Assembly: GCA_017395885.1 (NCBI GenBank) | Contig: JAFQNM010000268.1 | Coordinates: 1 to 13,583 of the forward strand | Direction: 5' to 3' | Origin: Clostridia bacterium | Lineage (GTDB): Bacteria; Bacillota; Clostridia; Oscillospirales; CAG-272 | Length of the DNA stretch: 13,583 bases | Shown: positions 6,249-12,566 of the stretch, piece by piece | Numbering within the stretch: the first letter of the stretch is position 1 | Layout: each line of letters starts with the position of its first letter | Position numbers and translations under genes: made by a program | The notes under the pieces: model-generated | The model's database searches: none | What the model saw: the letters and a program-made list of their open reading frames with translations, nothing else | What the model was told of the DNA's origin: nothing

Positions 6249-6905
6249 TCAGCCTATTGCCGCCCTGATCTTATCGTTTATCTCCTCGATGGGGAGAAGC
6301 TCTCCCTCAGGAGCACACTCTATCACGTGCCAGCCATCCTTTTCGGCCGCATAATGTGCCGCCTCTGCACAGCGGAGAAGATAGCCTCTGTCCTTTTCGT
6401 GAATATCCATCTTCTGCCCTGTCTCAGCGCTTCTCTCTCTCACCTTTCCCGATGAGATATCCTGATTCATTGATAGAAGAACAACGCAATCAGGTCTGGG
6501 GAGGCCCAGCTTTCCGAACTCAAAATCGTAAAGCCAGCCAAAAAATCCGTCCCATTCCTCACGGGGAAGCTTTGAAAGCTGGTGATATGCGTTTGCCGTT
6601 GTATATCTGGTGGCAACTACGGTGCAATCTCCGTCCTCGATATCCTTTTTCCAATCGGTTACGTAGCTGACGTATCTGTCCGCCGCATATAGCATAGAGG
6701 CTGCATAGCCGTTCGTATCGGAGGGGGAGCTGCCCAGCTCTCCTCCCAGATACATTTCTACAAGAACGGCGCTCTTTTCTCCGTATGAGGGAAAGGAAAG
6801 CTCGCGGACCCTTTTGCCCTCACTGCGAAGGCGCTCGGAAAGCAGCCTTCCCTGTGTGGTCTTTCCCGATCCGTCCAGACCCTCGATAACTATAAAGCGT
6901 CCCAT
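6249..6905 (-). CDS. tmk: Thymidylate kinase (dTMP kinase)
   Basis: The 218-residue P-loop kinase phosphorylates dTMP to dTDP for DNA synthesis. The Walker A loop is GLDGSGKTT (residues 9-17). The substrate side shows FPSYGEKS (38-45), LYAADRYVS (72-80) and the region VVATRYTTANAYHQLSKL (96-113). The LID-type segment is KVRERSAETGQKMDIHEKD. It belongs to a Clostridia variant of the Tmk family rather than the E. coli type. In many dTMP kinases an aspartate precedes the Arg-Tyr (DRY); here it is Thr99. The start codon directly abuts the ftsK stop with no gap, and GAGGA within the end of ftsK serves as its binding site, so expression is coupled to ftsK. The call is strong from the P-loop, size and context. 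Confidence 0.87.
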   Translation of the reverse strand: MGRFIVIEGLDGSGKTTQGRLLSERLRSEGKRVRELSFPSYGEKSAVLVEMYLGGELGSSPSDTNGYAASMLYAADRYVSYVTDWKKDIEDGDCTVVATRYTTANAYHQLSKLPREEWDGFFGWLYDFEFGKLGLPRPDCVVLLSMNQDISSGKVRERSAETGQKMDIHEKDRGYLLRCAEAAHYAAEKDGWHVIECAPEGELLPIEEINDKIRAAIG

Positions 6906-9638
6906 TTATTCCTCGTCCTCTTTCTTTACAAGCATTTCCATATATTCCTGCTTTGTTATGAGAAGCTGCCTGGGCTTCTGACCCTCGGGAGGTGAAACGT
7001 AGCCCATCTCCTCCATTTTATCGATGATCTTGGCCGCTCTTCCGTAGCCGACGGAAAGCCTTCTCTGCAAGAGAGACGTTGAAATCTTTCCGCTCTCAAA
7101 GGCAACCTCAAGAGCCTGCGAGATAAGGGGATCGCCACCGTCTCCTCCGTCAGCCGCAGGAGCCGCTCCCGCACCGCCGGAGCCCTTCTTTGCTCCGCAA
7201 AGGGCCGCCTGTGCCTCTATCTCCTTCATGACCTCATCGGAGTATTCTGCTCCGTTCTGGCAATTGTTTGTCTTTATGAAGCTGACGATAGCATCTATCT
7301 CATCATCACAAACGAAGGCGCCCTGAACTCTGATAGGCTTTGCCGCACCCACAGGGCTGTACAGCATATCTCCTCGGCCGATAAGGCTCTCTGCTCCGCT
7401 ACGGTCAATGATAGTTCTTGAGTCTACCTGGCTGGCAACGGTGCAGGCGATTCGGGAGGGAATGTTTGCCTTGATAACGCCTGTGATAACGTCCACAGAG
7501 GGACGCTGAGTTCCGATTATAAGGTGCATTCCCGCTGCTCTTGCCTTTGCGGCAAGGCGGGCAATGGAGGTCTCAACGTCATCGGGAGCGGTAGACATCA
7601 GGTCTGCAAGCTCGTCGATAACGATGATGATTCGGGGCATATGCTCCATCTCGGGATCGTTTTCTGTTATTTTATTAAAGCTGTCCATATCGCGAACACC
7701 AACTGCCTCAATAAGCCCAAAGCGGCGCTCCATTTCGTTCACCGCCCAGTTAAGGCTTCCTGCCGCCTTTTTCGGGTCGCTGACTACAGGCACAAGCAGG
7801 TGAGGAAGACCGTTATATATGCCAAACTCAACCTTTTTGGGGTCTATAAGGATAAGCTTTACGTCCTCAGGGCTTGCCTTATAAAGAAGCGACACGAGGA
7901 TACTGTTGATGCACACGGATTTACCCATACCGGTAGCACCTGCAATGAGCAGGTGAGGCATTTTCTGAATATCCATGTAAACTGAGCTGCCTGCAACGTC
8001 CTTACCGACGGCGGCCGCTATTTTACTCTTATGCTCGGAGAAGGTCTTATCCGCAAGAAGTGTTCTGAGGTAGACCGTCTCCGCAGTTTTGTTGGGCACC
8101 TCAATGCCTACCGCCGCCTTGCCGGGAATGGGCGCCTCAATACGAACGCCGCTTGTTGCAAGGTTCAGGGCAATATCGTCCACAAGATTGGATATGGACT
8201 TAACTCTCGTTCCCGGCTCGGGAAGAAGCTCGTATCTTGTGATCGTGGGGCCACGGGAAACGCCTACGATCTTCGTTCTCACGTTGAAGCTGGCCAGAAC
8301 GCTGACAAGCTTTGCCGCATTATCGTGAAGCTCCTCTCTGATGTTCTGCGCCTTGACAGGGTTTGAGCCCTCATGGAGCAGCTCTATGGGAGGAAATTTA
8401 TACTCAGGCTTTGGGATATCTATGGGAACCTGCTTTGCCTCGTCCATACCGCCGGAAAGGCTCTCACGGTGTATCCTTACTCCGCCTTCATCCTCTCCGC
8501 CTGCGTCCTCATCACTATCCTCCGGATATGAATCTGCAAGAAGGTCGAGAAGATCTGCACCGATAAGGTCTCCGTCTACAGGCTCCTCAGGGGGAAGAAG
8601 CTCAAAGCCATCGCCCTCACCTTCGCCGTCTCCGTCATCAAACAGGGCGTTTTCGGCATCCATTTCTTCAGGGGTCTTCTTTTTCTTAGCCTCACGCATA
8701 ACGTCATTATATTTCTCCCGCTCAAGGCGAGCTCTTCTCTCCTCAGGGGTCTCCTCCTCAACGGGAGCAGGAACGTTATCCTCGGGGAAATCGTCGTCAA
8801 TCGGAACGTCAGGCTCAAATTTTGGAGCAGGCTTCTTTCTCGGTGTCTTTTCGGGGACCTCGGGAACCACAGGCTCATCGGGAATTGCGGGAGGAACGGG
8901 GTCTATATCATCATCCGCATAATCATCGTCCTCCTCAAGCTCCGCCTCAATGGCACGGCGCTCTCTCGCCTCCTTCAGCTTTCGACCTATATACTGGAAG
9001 AACTTCTTGGGGGTGAGGCCTGCGGTGAGGAGAATGCCCAGAAACAGAAGAGCGATCACGATAACGAAGGATGCAACAGACTTGAAGCACACAAGGAAGG
9101 TCTGGCCTATAAGGCCGCCAACCACGCCGCCGCCGGTGATCTCAGTTCCTCTTGTAAACATTTCGATCACGTTATAGCTTCCGTTGGGGGATATGAGCTC
9201 GAAAAGAACGGAGAAAAGAACGGAGGAGATAAGCGCAAAAACCGTTCTCGTTCCAATTATGTTATCTCCCTTGTCCAGAAGCTCGGAAACGCCTGCAAAT
9301 ATGAGAAAAACAGGTATTACCAGAGCAGAAATGCTGAAAAATCCGGTCATTACGTTGTAAATAAAGCCGGTGAGAAGGCCGGGGTCCTCTGCCCTGCCGG
9401 TGAAAAAGCAAATGATGAGCAAAATTGCCGCAACGATAAGAAGGTAGGGCACCGTCTGCTTCCAGATGGCACGGTACTCCTCCTTTTTCATATCCTTGAT
9501 GCGCTGCTCCTCCTCGATGCGCTTTCTTGCATCTGAGCCCTTTGTGCCGGAGCCGCTTTTATTGACGGAGCCGGATCTGGAAACTGTTCTTTTTCCGTTT
9601 CCGGAGCTGTTATTCTTCTGATCTTTTTTCTGTGCCAT
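6906..9638 (-). CDS. ftsK: DNA translocase FtsK/SpoIIIE family
   Basis: The 910-residue septal DNA pump moves chromosomal DNA during division or into the forespore. A basic, Ser/Gly-rich N terminus leads to four transmembrane helices (about 63-82, 91-117, 131-149, 171-208). A long acidic Pro/Glu/Asp-rich linker (about 230-400) joins it to the alpha/beta motor, where Walker A GATGMGKS (567-574) and Walker B IIIVIDE (670-676) are intact, together with the GTQRPSVDVITGVIKANIP stretch (709-727). A Gly/Ala linker (818-836) leads to a winged-helix gamma domain (about 837-900, LISQALEVAFESGKIS...VGYGRAAKIIDKMEEMGYV), which reads polarity motifs. FtsK and SpoIIIE cannot be told apart by sequence alone. 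The start ATG 9638 has GGAG 8 bases upstream. It is the first gene of the leftward operon, and the promoter lies about 95-120 bases upstream. Confidence 0.96.
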   Translation of the reverse strand: MAQKKDQKNNSSGNGKRTVSRSGSVNKSGSGTKGSDARKRIEEEQRIKDMKKEEYRAIWKQTVPYLLIVAAILLIICFFTGRAEDPGLLTGFIYNVMTGFFSISALVIPVFLIFAGVSELLDKGDNIIGTRTVFALISSVLFSVLFELISPNGSYNVIEMFTRGTEITGGGVVGGLIGQTFLVCFKSVASFVIVIALLFLGILLTAGLTPKKFFQYIGRKLKEARERRAIEAELEEDDDYADDDIDPVPPAIPDEPVVPEVPEKTPRKKPAPKFEPDVPIDDDFPEDNVPAPVEEETPEERRARLEREKYNDVMREAKKKKTPEEMDAENALFDDGDGEGEGDGFELLPPEEPVDGDLIGADLLDLLADSYPEDSDEDAGGEDEGGVRIHRESLSGGMDEAKQVPIDIPKPEYKFPPIELLHEGSNPVKAQNIREELHDNAAKLVSVLASFNVRTKIVGVSRGPTITRYELLPEPGTRVKSISNLVDDIALNLATSGVRIEAPIPGKAAVGIEVPNKTAETVYLRTLLADKTFSEHKSKIAAAVGKDVAGSSVYMDIQKMPHLLIAGATGMGKSVCINSILVSLLYKASPEDVKLILIDPKKVEFGIYNGLPHLLVPVVSDPKKAAGSLNWAVNEMERRFGLIEAVGVRDMDSFNKITENDPEMEHMPRIIIVIDELADLMSTAPDDVETSIARLAAKARAAGMHLIIGTQRPSVDVITGVIKANIPSRIACTVASQVDSRTIIDRSGAESLIGRGDMLYSPVGAAKPIRVQGAFVCDDEIDAIVSFIKTNNCQNGAEYSDEVMKEIEAQAALCGAKKGSGGAGAAPAADGGDGGDPLISQALEVAFESGKISTSLLQRRLSVGYGRAAKIIDKMEEMGYVSPPEGQKPRQLLITKQEYMEMLVKKEDEE

Positions 9639-9684
9639 TTATATAACTCCAAAAAATAAATTCCAAACTATCTGCCCGTATTGT

Positions 9685-9703
9685 TATACCCTGAAAGGGT
9701 ATA
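9685..9703. promoter_or_regulatory. 8-bp perfect palindrome between ftsK promoter and start, possible operator
   Basis: TATACCCT and AGGGTATA are exact inverted arms around GAA. It lies about 20-40 bases downstream of the predicted ftsK transcription start, in the 5' leader, where a bound repressor could block elongation. It also lies in front of the divergent TSUP gene. The sequence does not match the LexA, Fur or CodY sites I know, and it lacks a following T-tract, so a terminator is unlikely. Confidence 0.4.
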
Positions 9704-9731
9704 CTAACCGAGTATATAACTATTCATTATA

Positions 9732-9760
9732 ATAATACCAGATTTTATACAGTTTTTCAA
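9732..9760 (-). promoter_or_regulatory. Sigma-A-like promoter of the ftsK-tmk-...-mltG operon
   Basis: On the reverse strand TTGAAA (complement of 9755-9760) and TATTAT (complement of 9732-9737) are 17 bases apart, near consensus, in an AT-rich stretch. A second TATAAT-like sequence directly follows. Transcription would start near 9725, leaving a leader of about 87 bases. No equally good promoter was seen inside the operon. Confidence 0.65.
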
Positions 9761-9835
9761 GGGGTGGACCGCAAAACTGCACCAAATAAGAAAATTTAAG
9801 GATAGGTCAAGCACACGCTCCAAAAAGGAGGTAAA

Positions 9836-10228
9836 ATGACAGAGAAAAAAAGAAAAAAACTGCAACCGATGCTCCTGACCGTAGGAGCGGGACTTGTTGC
9901 AGGCTTTATCAACGGTTTGCTTGGAGCCGGGGGAGGGATAATTCTGCTCTGGGCAATGAAGCACTTGAACCCTGCAAGGGGAGACGACGCCATCAGAGAC
10001 AATTTTGCCTCAACGGTAGCCGCAATACTACTGCTCAGCACCGTTTCAGCGGTGACCTATTCCGCCTCCTTCCCCATAGAGGCGCCAACCCTTGCCCTTC
10101 TTGTTGTTCCCGGAATTGCAGGCGGCATTTTCGGTGCATACCTTACGGATAAGCTGAACACCTCCCTGCTGAAGCTGCTGTTCTCTCTTCTTATTATCAT
10201 CGCCGGCGTCAACATGGTGCTAAGATAA
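9836..10228 (+). CDS. Half-size sulfite exporter TauE/SafE (TSUP/DUF81) family permease
   Basis: The 130-residue membrane protein holds a single TSUP repeat. A basic start (MTEKKRKKL) precedes helix 1 with the signature AGFINGLLGAGGGIILLW (residues 22-39), then helices at about 62-77, 86-105 (with the GIAGGIFGAYL motif) and 113-128. Full TSUP permeases have about 250 residues with two such halves and transport sulfite, sulfonates or related organic anions. A 130-residue version must dimerise or pair with a second half to form a pore, and no second half is encoded next to it. The start ATG follows a near-perfect AGGAGGT (9826-9832) with short spacing; CTCC at 9818-9821 could pair with it in a small hairpin. 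No convincing forward promoter was found. It ends convergent with mscL. Substrate unknown. Confidence 0.85.
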   Translation: MTEKKRKKLQPMLLTVGAGLVAGFINGLLGAGGGIILLWAMKHLNPARGDDAIRDNFASTVAAILLLSTVSAVTYSASFPIEAPTLALLVVPGIAGGIFGAYLTDKLNTSLLKLLFSLLIIIAGVNMVLR

Positions 10229-10258
10229 TATCCTCTGCCGTTTTCTCTTCCGGCATAC

Positions 10259-10290
10259 AAAAAAGAGCTGCAATGTAATTGCAGCTCTTT
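10259..10290. terminator. Bidirectional intrinsic terminator between TSUP gene and mscL
   Basis: A 12-bp perfect stem (AAAGAGCTGCAA, 10262-10273, and TTGCAGCTCTTT, 10279-10290) encloses the loop TGTAA. The reverse strand has six T residues beyond the stem (complement of 10259-10264), good for ending mscL; the forward strand has CTTT then CTATCTT, weaker for the TSUP gene. Confidence 0.85.
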
Positions 10291-10295
10291 CTATC

Positions 10296-10769
10296 TTATT
10301 CTTTTTCCTCTTCGCCTTCGCCGTTCTGCTTCTTCAGCATTTCACGGATCTCGCAAAGAACGCTGAGCTCTGTTTCCTTGGGCGCTTCTTCCTTCTTCTC
10401 TTCCTCTTCCTTCTTCTTCAGGCTCTCAAGCTTCTTGTGTGCCGCTGTCATAACACGAAGAACAACGAAAATAGAGACCGCTATGATGAGAAAATCAATA
10501 ATGTTCTGGATGAAGTTTCCGTATGTAAGCGCAAGCTCAGGTGTTACAACGGTTACTCCGTCCTCGGCCAGAACTGCCTCATTGATGACCCACTTGAGCT
10601 CGGTGATGCTTACCTTGCCTGTGAGTATGCTGATGAGAGGGGTGATGATATCGTTAACAAGCGAGGTTACGATCTTTCCGAACGCTCCGCCGATAACAAC
10701 ACCGACAGCCATATCAATAATATTGCCCTTCATTATGAAGGCCTTGAAATCTGCAAAAAACTTCTTCAT
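10296..10769 (-). CDS. mscL: Large-conductance mechanosensitive channel MscL
   Basis: The protein forms the pentameric membrane-tension-gated pore that releases solutes on osmotic downshock. From the preferred start (ATG 10769) it has 157 residues: amphipathic N-terminal MKKFFADFKAFIMKGN, pore helix TM1 with AVGVVIGGAFGKIVTSLVND (21-40), a periplasmic-type loop, TM2 (about 84-106, IQNIIDFLIIAVSIFVVLRV) and a C-terminal charged bundle. It is longer than the 136-residue E. coli protein because of a Lys/Glu-rich stretch (about 115-135) and an acidic end. An ATG six codons further upstream (10787) is possible, but AAAGGA lies between the two and at the right distance for 10769, and the predicted transcript start nearly touches 10787. 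It is monocistronic, with its own promoter and terminator. Confidence 0.96.
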   Translation of the reverse strand: MKKFFADFKAFIMKGNIIDMAVGVVIGGAFGKIVTSLVNDIITPLISILTGKVSITELKWVINEAVLAEDGVTVVTPELALTYGNFIQNIIDFLIIAVSIFVVLRVMTAAHKKLESLKKKEEEEKKEEAPKETELSVLCEIREMLKKQNGEGEEEKE

Positions 10770-10799
10770 TTCAGTTTTTCCTTTCATTTAGTATACTAC

Positions 10800-10828
10800 A
10801 TTTTATCATCCTCCGACAGTATTTGCAA
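10800..10828 (-). promoter_or_regulatory. Sigma-A-like promoter of mscL
   Basis: On the reverse strand TTGCAA (complement of 10823-10828) and TAAAAT (complement of 10800-10805) have a 17-base spacer. Transcription would begin around 10793, inside a perfect 10-bp palindrome TAGTATACTA (10789-10798), leaving a leader of about 25 bases before ATG 10769. This supports the shorter MscL start. Confidence 0.65.
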
Positions 10829-10890
10829 TAGCTGACTGATAAACTTTCAACTTTTTTGTGCTTTCCCTCCACCTCTCAGATGCTAAAAGT

Positions 10891-10903
10891 GTGACTCAGT
10901 CAC
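10891..10903. promoter_or_regulatory. Perfect palindrome abutting the hyd promoter, possible operator
   Basis: GTGACT-C-AGTCAC is a perfect 6+1+6 inverted repeat that ends on the base just before the -35 box of the hyd operon promoter, a usual place for an activator or a repressor. No known regulator site is recognised. Confidence 0.4.
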
Positions 10904-10932
10904 TTGACAAACCACATCTTCAATGATAGAAT
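10904..10932 (+). promoter_or_regulatory. Sigma-A-like promoter of the hydrogenase-maturation operon
   Basis: TTGACA (10904-10909) is a perfect -35 box, followed after 17 bases by TAGAAT (10927-10932). Transcription should start near 10939. There is no gene between here and the terminator at 11012-11045, so this promoter makes a leader of about 105 bases or a longer hyd mRNA. Confidence 0.75.
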
Positions 10933-10938
10933 CTATAT

Positions 10939-11045
10939 GTCCTGACATAAGGTTCGTTTGTTCCGATTGAAAGGGTGTTTGAAATAGACAACGGGGGCTT
11001 GTACCCTTTTCAAATGCTGCAGGACAACTGCGGCATTTTTATTTT
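10939..11045 (+). ncRNA. Structured leader ending in a terminator upstream of the hyd operon (candidate attenuator, riboswitch or small RNA)
   Basis: Downstream of the strong promoter, TTGAAAGGGT (10967-10976) can pair with ACCCTTTTCAA (11003-11013, one bulged T), closing a stem around a GGGGGCTTG-containing loop. TTTGAAA (10978-10984) can instead pair with TTTCAAA (11008-11014). Either stem touches or overlaps the 5' side of the terminator hairpin at 11012-11038, so terminator formation could depend on folding. I recognise no known riboswitch class and see no leader peptide with a telling amino-acid run. The regulated genes make and presumably control H-cluster assembly, so iron, redox state, SAM or a cluster intermediate are conceivable signals; this is inference. 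A stand-alone RNA of about 105 bases is the alternative. Confidence 0.5.
11012..11045 (+). terminator. Intrinsic terminator in the hyd leader
   Basis: AAATGCTGCAG (11012-11022) pairs with CTGCGGCATTT (11028-11038) as an 11-bp stem with a single T-G pair and the loop GACAA, followed by TTTTTATTTT (11036-11045). It is complete and well formed, yet it lies after the hyd promoter and 18 bases before the first hyd start codon, with no gene to terminate. Confidence 0.8.
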
Positions 11046-11062
11046 ACCAAGCGGAGGTTTTT

Positions 11063-11320
11063 ATGGCAAAAAGAGTAGCTGTTATGGGCATTATCGTTGA
11101 AAACCGTGAAAGCACGGAGGCCCTCAACTCCCTTCTTTCCGAATACGGCGATTTCATTATCGGAAGAATGGGCGTTCCCTATAAAGAAAAAGGGATAAAC
11201 ATCGTTTCCATCGCCATAGATGCCCCCCAGGATACTATTGCTGCATTGGCAGGAAGGGTAGGAAACCTCAGCGGCATCAGCGTTAAGACCGCTTATTCCA
11301 ACGTGGTGACCGATGACTGA
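11063..11320 (+). CDS. TM1266-family iron-only hydrogenase system regulator (putative)
   Basis: The 85-residue protein has a small ACT/NikR-C-like alpha-beta fold: a first strand in KRVAVMGIIVENRE, then a helix (STEALNSLLSEYGDFIIGRMGVPY, given here only by its ends S16 and Y39), then INIVSIAIDAPQDTIAALAG and a final VGNLSGISVKTAYSNV strand. This pattern and its place directly before hydE match the family annotated as iron-only hydrogenase system regulator, whose molecular role is unproven. There is no DNA-binding helix-turn-helix, so it may act by sensing a ligand or by protein contact. GGAGG (11053-11057) is 5 bases before the ATG, immediately after the leader terminator. Its stop overlaps the hydE start by 8 bases (ATGACTGA), indicating coupled translation. 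Confidence 0.87.
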   Translation: MAKRVAVMGIIVENRESTEALNSLLSEYGDFIIGRMGVPYKEKGINIVSIAIDAPQDTIAALAGRVGNLSGISVKTAYSNVVTDD

Positions 11321-12359
11321 TCTGATAAAAGCTCTCATCACCCGTCTCAAAAACGAACACACCCTTACACTATGCGAATACAAGACCCTTATCAACGGCT
11401 ATTCTCAGGATGCCGCTCACTATGCCGCATCTCTTGCTATGGAGGAAAAGAAGCGCATATACGGCAATGAGGTCTATATTCGAGGCCTTATCGAAATTTC
11501 CAATATATGTAAAAATGATTGCAACTACTGCGGTATAAGAAAAAGCAACCTTAATTGCAGCCGCTACAGGCTATCGCCAAGCGAAATTCTTGCCTGCTGC
11601 GACCACGGATACTCTCTCGGATTTCGTACCTTCGTTCTTCAGGGCGGAGAGGACGGCTACTTTTCAGATTCAGTTCTCGTTCCTTTGCTTGAAAAAATAA
11701 AATCACGTTATCCGGATTGCGCAGTTACCCTGTCTCTGGGCGAGCGGAGCCGTGAGAGCTATGAAAGGCTTTACCACGCAGGGGCAGACAGGTATCTTCT
11801 TCGCCACGAAACTGCAGATCGGGAGCATTATTCAAGCCTCCATCCTTCCTCCCTCTCCTATGAAAGGCGCATGGAATGCCTTAGAGACCTTATGGACATA
11901 GGCTATCAGGTAGGCTGCGGCTTTATGGTCGGCTCTCCGGGCCAAACCTCCGATCATCTTGCAGCCGATCTCAAGTTTATTGAGGAGTTTTCTCCCCATA
12001 TGTGCGGAATCGGCCCATTTATTCCCCATTGCGATACCCCCTACAGGGATCATATGGCCGGAAGCGTTGAGCTGACCTGCTATCTGCTTTCTCTGATAAG
12101 ACTTATAAAGCCGAGCATACTTCTGCCCTCTACCACAGCTCTCGGAACACTTCGTGAGAACGGCCGTGAAATGGGCATCCTGTCCGGCGCAAATGTTGTG
12201 ATGCCTAATCTTTCTCCGGAGGATGCAAAAGCCAAATACACCCTGTATAACAACAAGCTCACAAGTGGTGCCGAAAGTGCTGAGGCTCTGGATATGCTTC
12301 GGAAAAAAATGTCTGCCATTGGCGCTGAGATAGTATGCGCCAGAGGCGATGCTAAGTAA
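11313..12359 (+). CDS. hydE: [FeFe]-hydrogenase H-cluster radical SAM maturase HydE
   Basis: The 348-residue radical S-adenosylmethionine enzyme is of normal HydE length. The [4Fe-4S] motif CKNDCNYC is at residues 66-73 (C66, C70, C73), inside the family-typical EISNICKNDCNYCGIR. Next come RTFVLQGGEDGYFSD (GGE SAM-binding motif), TLSLGER, the HETAD segment and GFMVGSPGQTSDHLAADL, as in HydE and the related BioB/PylB fold. It acts in H-cluster assembly on the iron-cysteine complex delivered by HydG. The start ATG 11313 overlaps the end of the regulator gene. The TAA stop (12357-12359) lies inside the first copy of an 83-bp direct repeat that fills the gap to hydG. No hydF or hydrogenase structural gene is seen in the window. 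Confidence 0.95.
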   Translation: MTDLIKALITRLKNEHTLTLCEYKTLINGYSQDAAHYAASLAMEEKKRIYGNEVYIRGLIEISNICKNDCNYCGIRKSNLNCSRYRLSPSEILACCDHGYSLGFRTFVLQGGEDGYFSDSVLVPLLEKIKSRYPDCAVTLSLGERSRESYERLYHAGADRYLLRHETADREHYSSLHPSSLSYERRMECLRDLMDIGYQVGCGFMVGSPGQTSDHLAADLKFIEEFSPHMCGIGPFIPHCDTPYRDHMAGSVELTCYLLSLIRLIKPSILLPSTTALGTLRENGREMGILSGANVVMPNLSPEDAKAKYTLYNNKLTSGAESAEALDMLRKKMSAIGAEIVCARGDAK

Positions 12360-12438
12360 ACGAAACTCAGAGGCACAAGCTTTAAAATTAAAATATACTA
12401 CGTCCTACTTAAAGTTCTTTTGCTTCTTTTCTTTCAAG
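12356..12438 (+). repeat. 83-bp direct repeat, copy A (hydE-hydG gap)
   Basis: It matches copy B (12460-12542) at 79 of 83 bases with no gap, and the last 49 bases are identical. It begins with the final base of the last hydE sense codon and includes its TAA stop. A 21-base unique stretch (12439-12459) separates the copies, giving a period of 104 bases. Both copies carry an AT-rich TATACTACG box and a pyrimidine-rich tail (TTTGCTTCTTTTCTTTCAAG). Confidence 0.9.
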
Positions 12439-12459
12439 CCTACAGTCTTCGGACCTAAG

Positions 12460-12542
12460 GTAAACGAAACTTAGAGGCAGATGCTTTAAAATAAAAATAT
12501 ACTACGTCCTACTTAAAGTTCTTTTGCTTCTTTTCTTTCAAG
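12460..12542 (+). repeat. 83-bp direct repeat, copy B (hydE-hydG gap)
   Basis: This is the second copy of the repeat at 12356-12438 (four substitutions). Unlike copy A, its pyrimidine tail continues into a purine complement and forms the hairpin at 12527-12550 next to the hydG ribosome binding site. The gap of 207 bases holds nothing else that I can identify. A TATACT box occurs in both copies (12394-12399, 12498-12503), but neither has a recognisable -35 box. Confidence 0.9.
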
Positions 12543-12550
12543 AAAAGAAG
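12527..12550 (+). other. 11-bp perfect hairpin just upstream of the hydG ribosome binding site
   Basis: CTTCTTTTCTT (12527-12537) pairs perfectly with AAGAAAAGAAG (12540-12550) around a TC loop. It ends 4 bases before AAGGA (12555-12559), which serves ATG 12567. It could protect the processed hydG mRNA end or shift ribosome access. It has no T-tract afterwards, so it is not a rightward terminator. Confidence 0.6.
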
Positions 12551-12566
12551 AAGAAAGGAAACCACC

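Noticed and set aside
9818..9831. Hairpin hiding the TSUP ribosome binding site
   Set aside because: The stem is only four base pairs (CTCC/GGAG) and too weak to claim control.
9704..10041. Reverse-strand frames of 81-86 residues over the TSUP gene and the ftsK promoter
   Set aside because: They have no family resemblance and run across the promoter; the forward frame has a strong Shine-Dalgarno and TSUP motifs.
10939..11045. Match to a known riboswitch class (cobalamin, c-di-GMP, THF, NiCo, fluoride, SAM)
   Set aside because: None of the conserved core sequences that I remember for these classes is present; no database search was possible.
12394..12503. hydG promoter in the direct repeats
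   Set aside because: The TATACT boxes are acceptable -10 elements, but no -35 box lies at 16-18 bases upstream of either.
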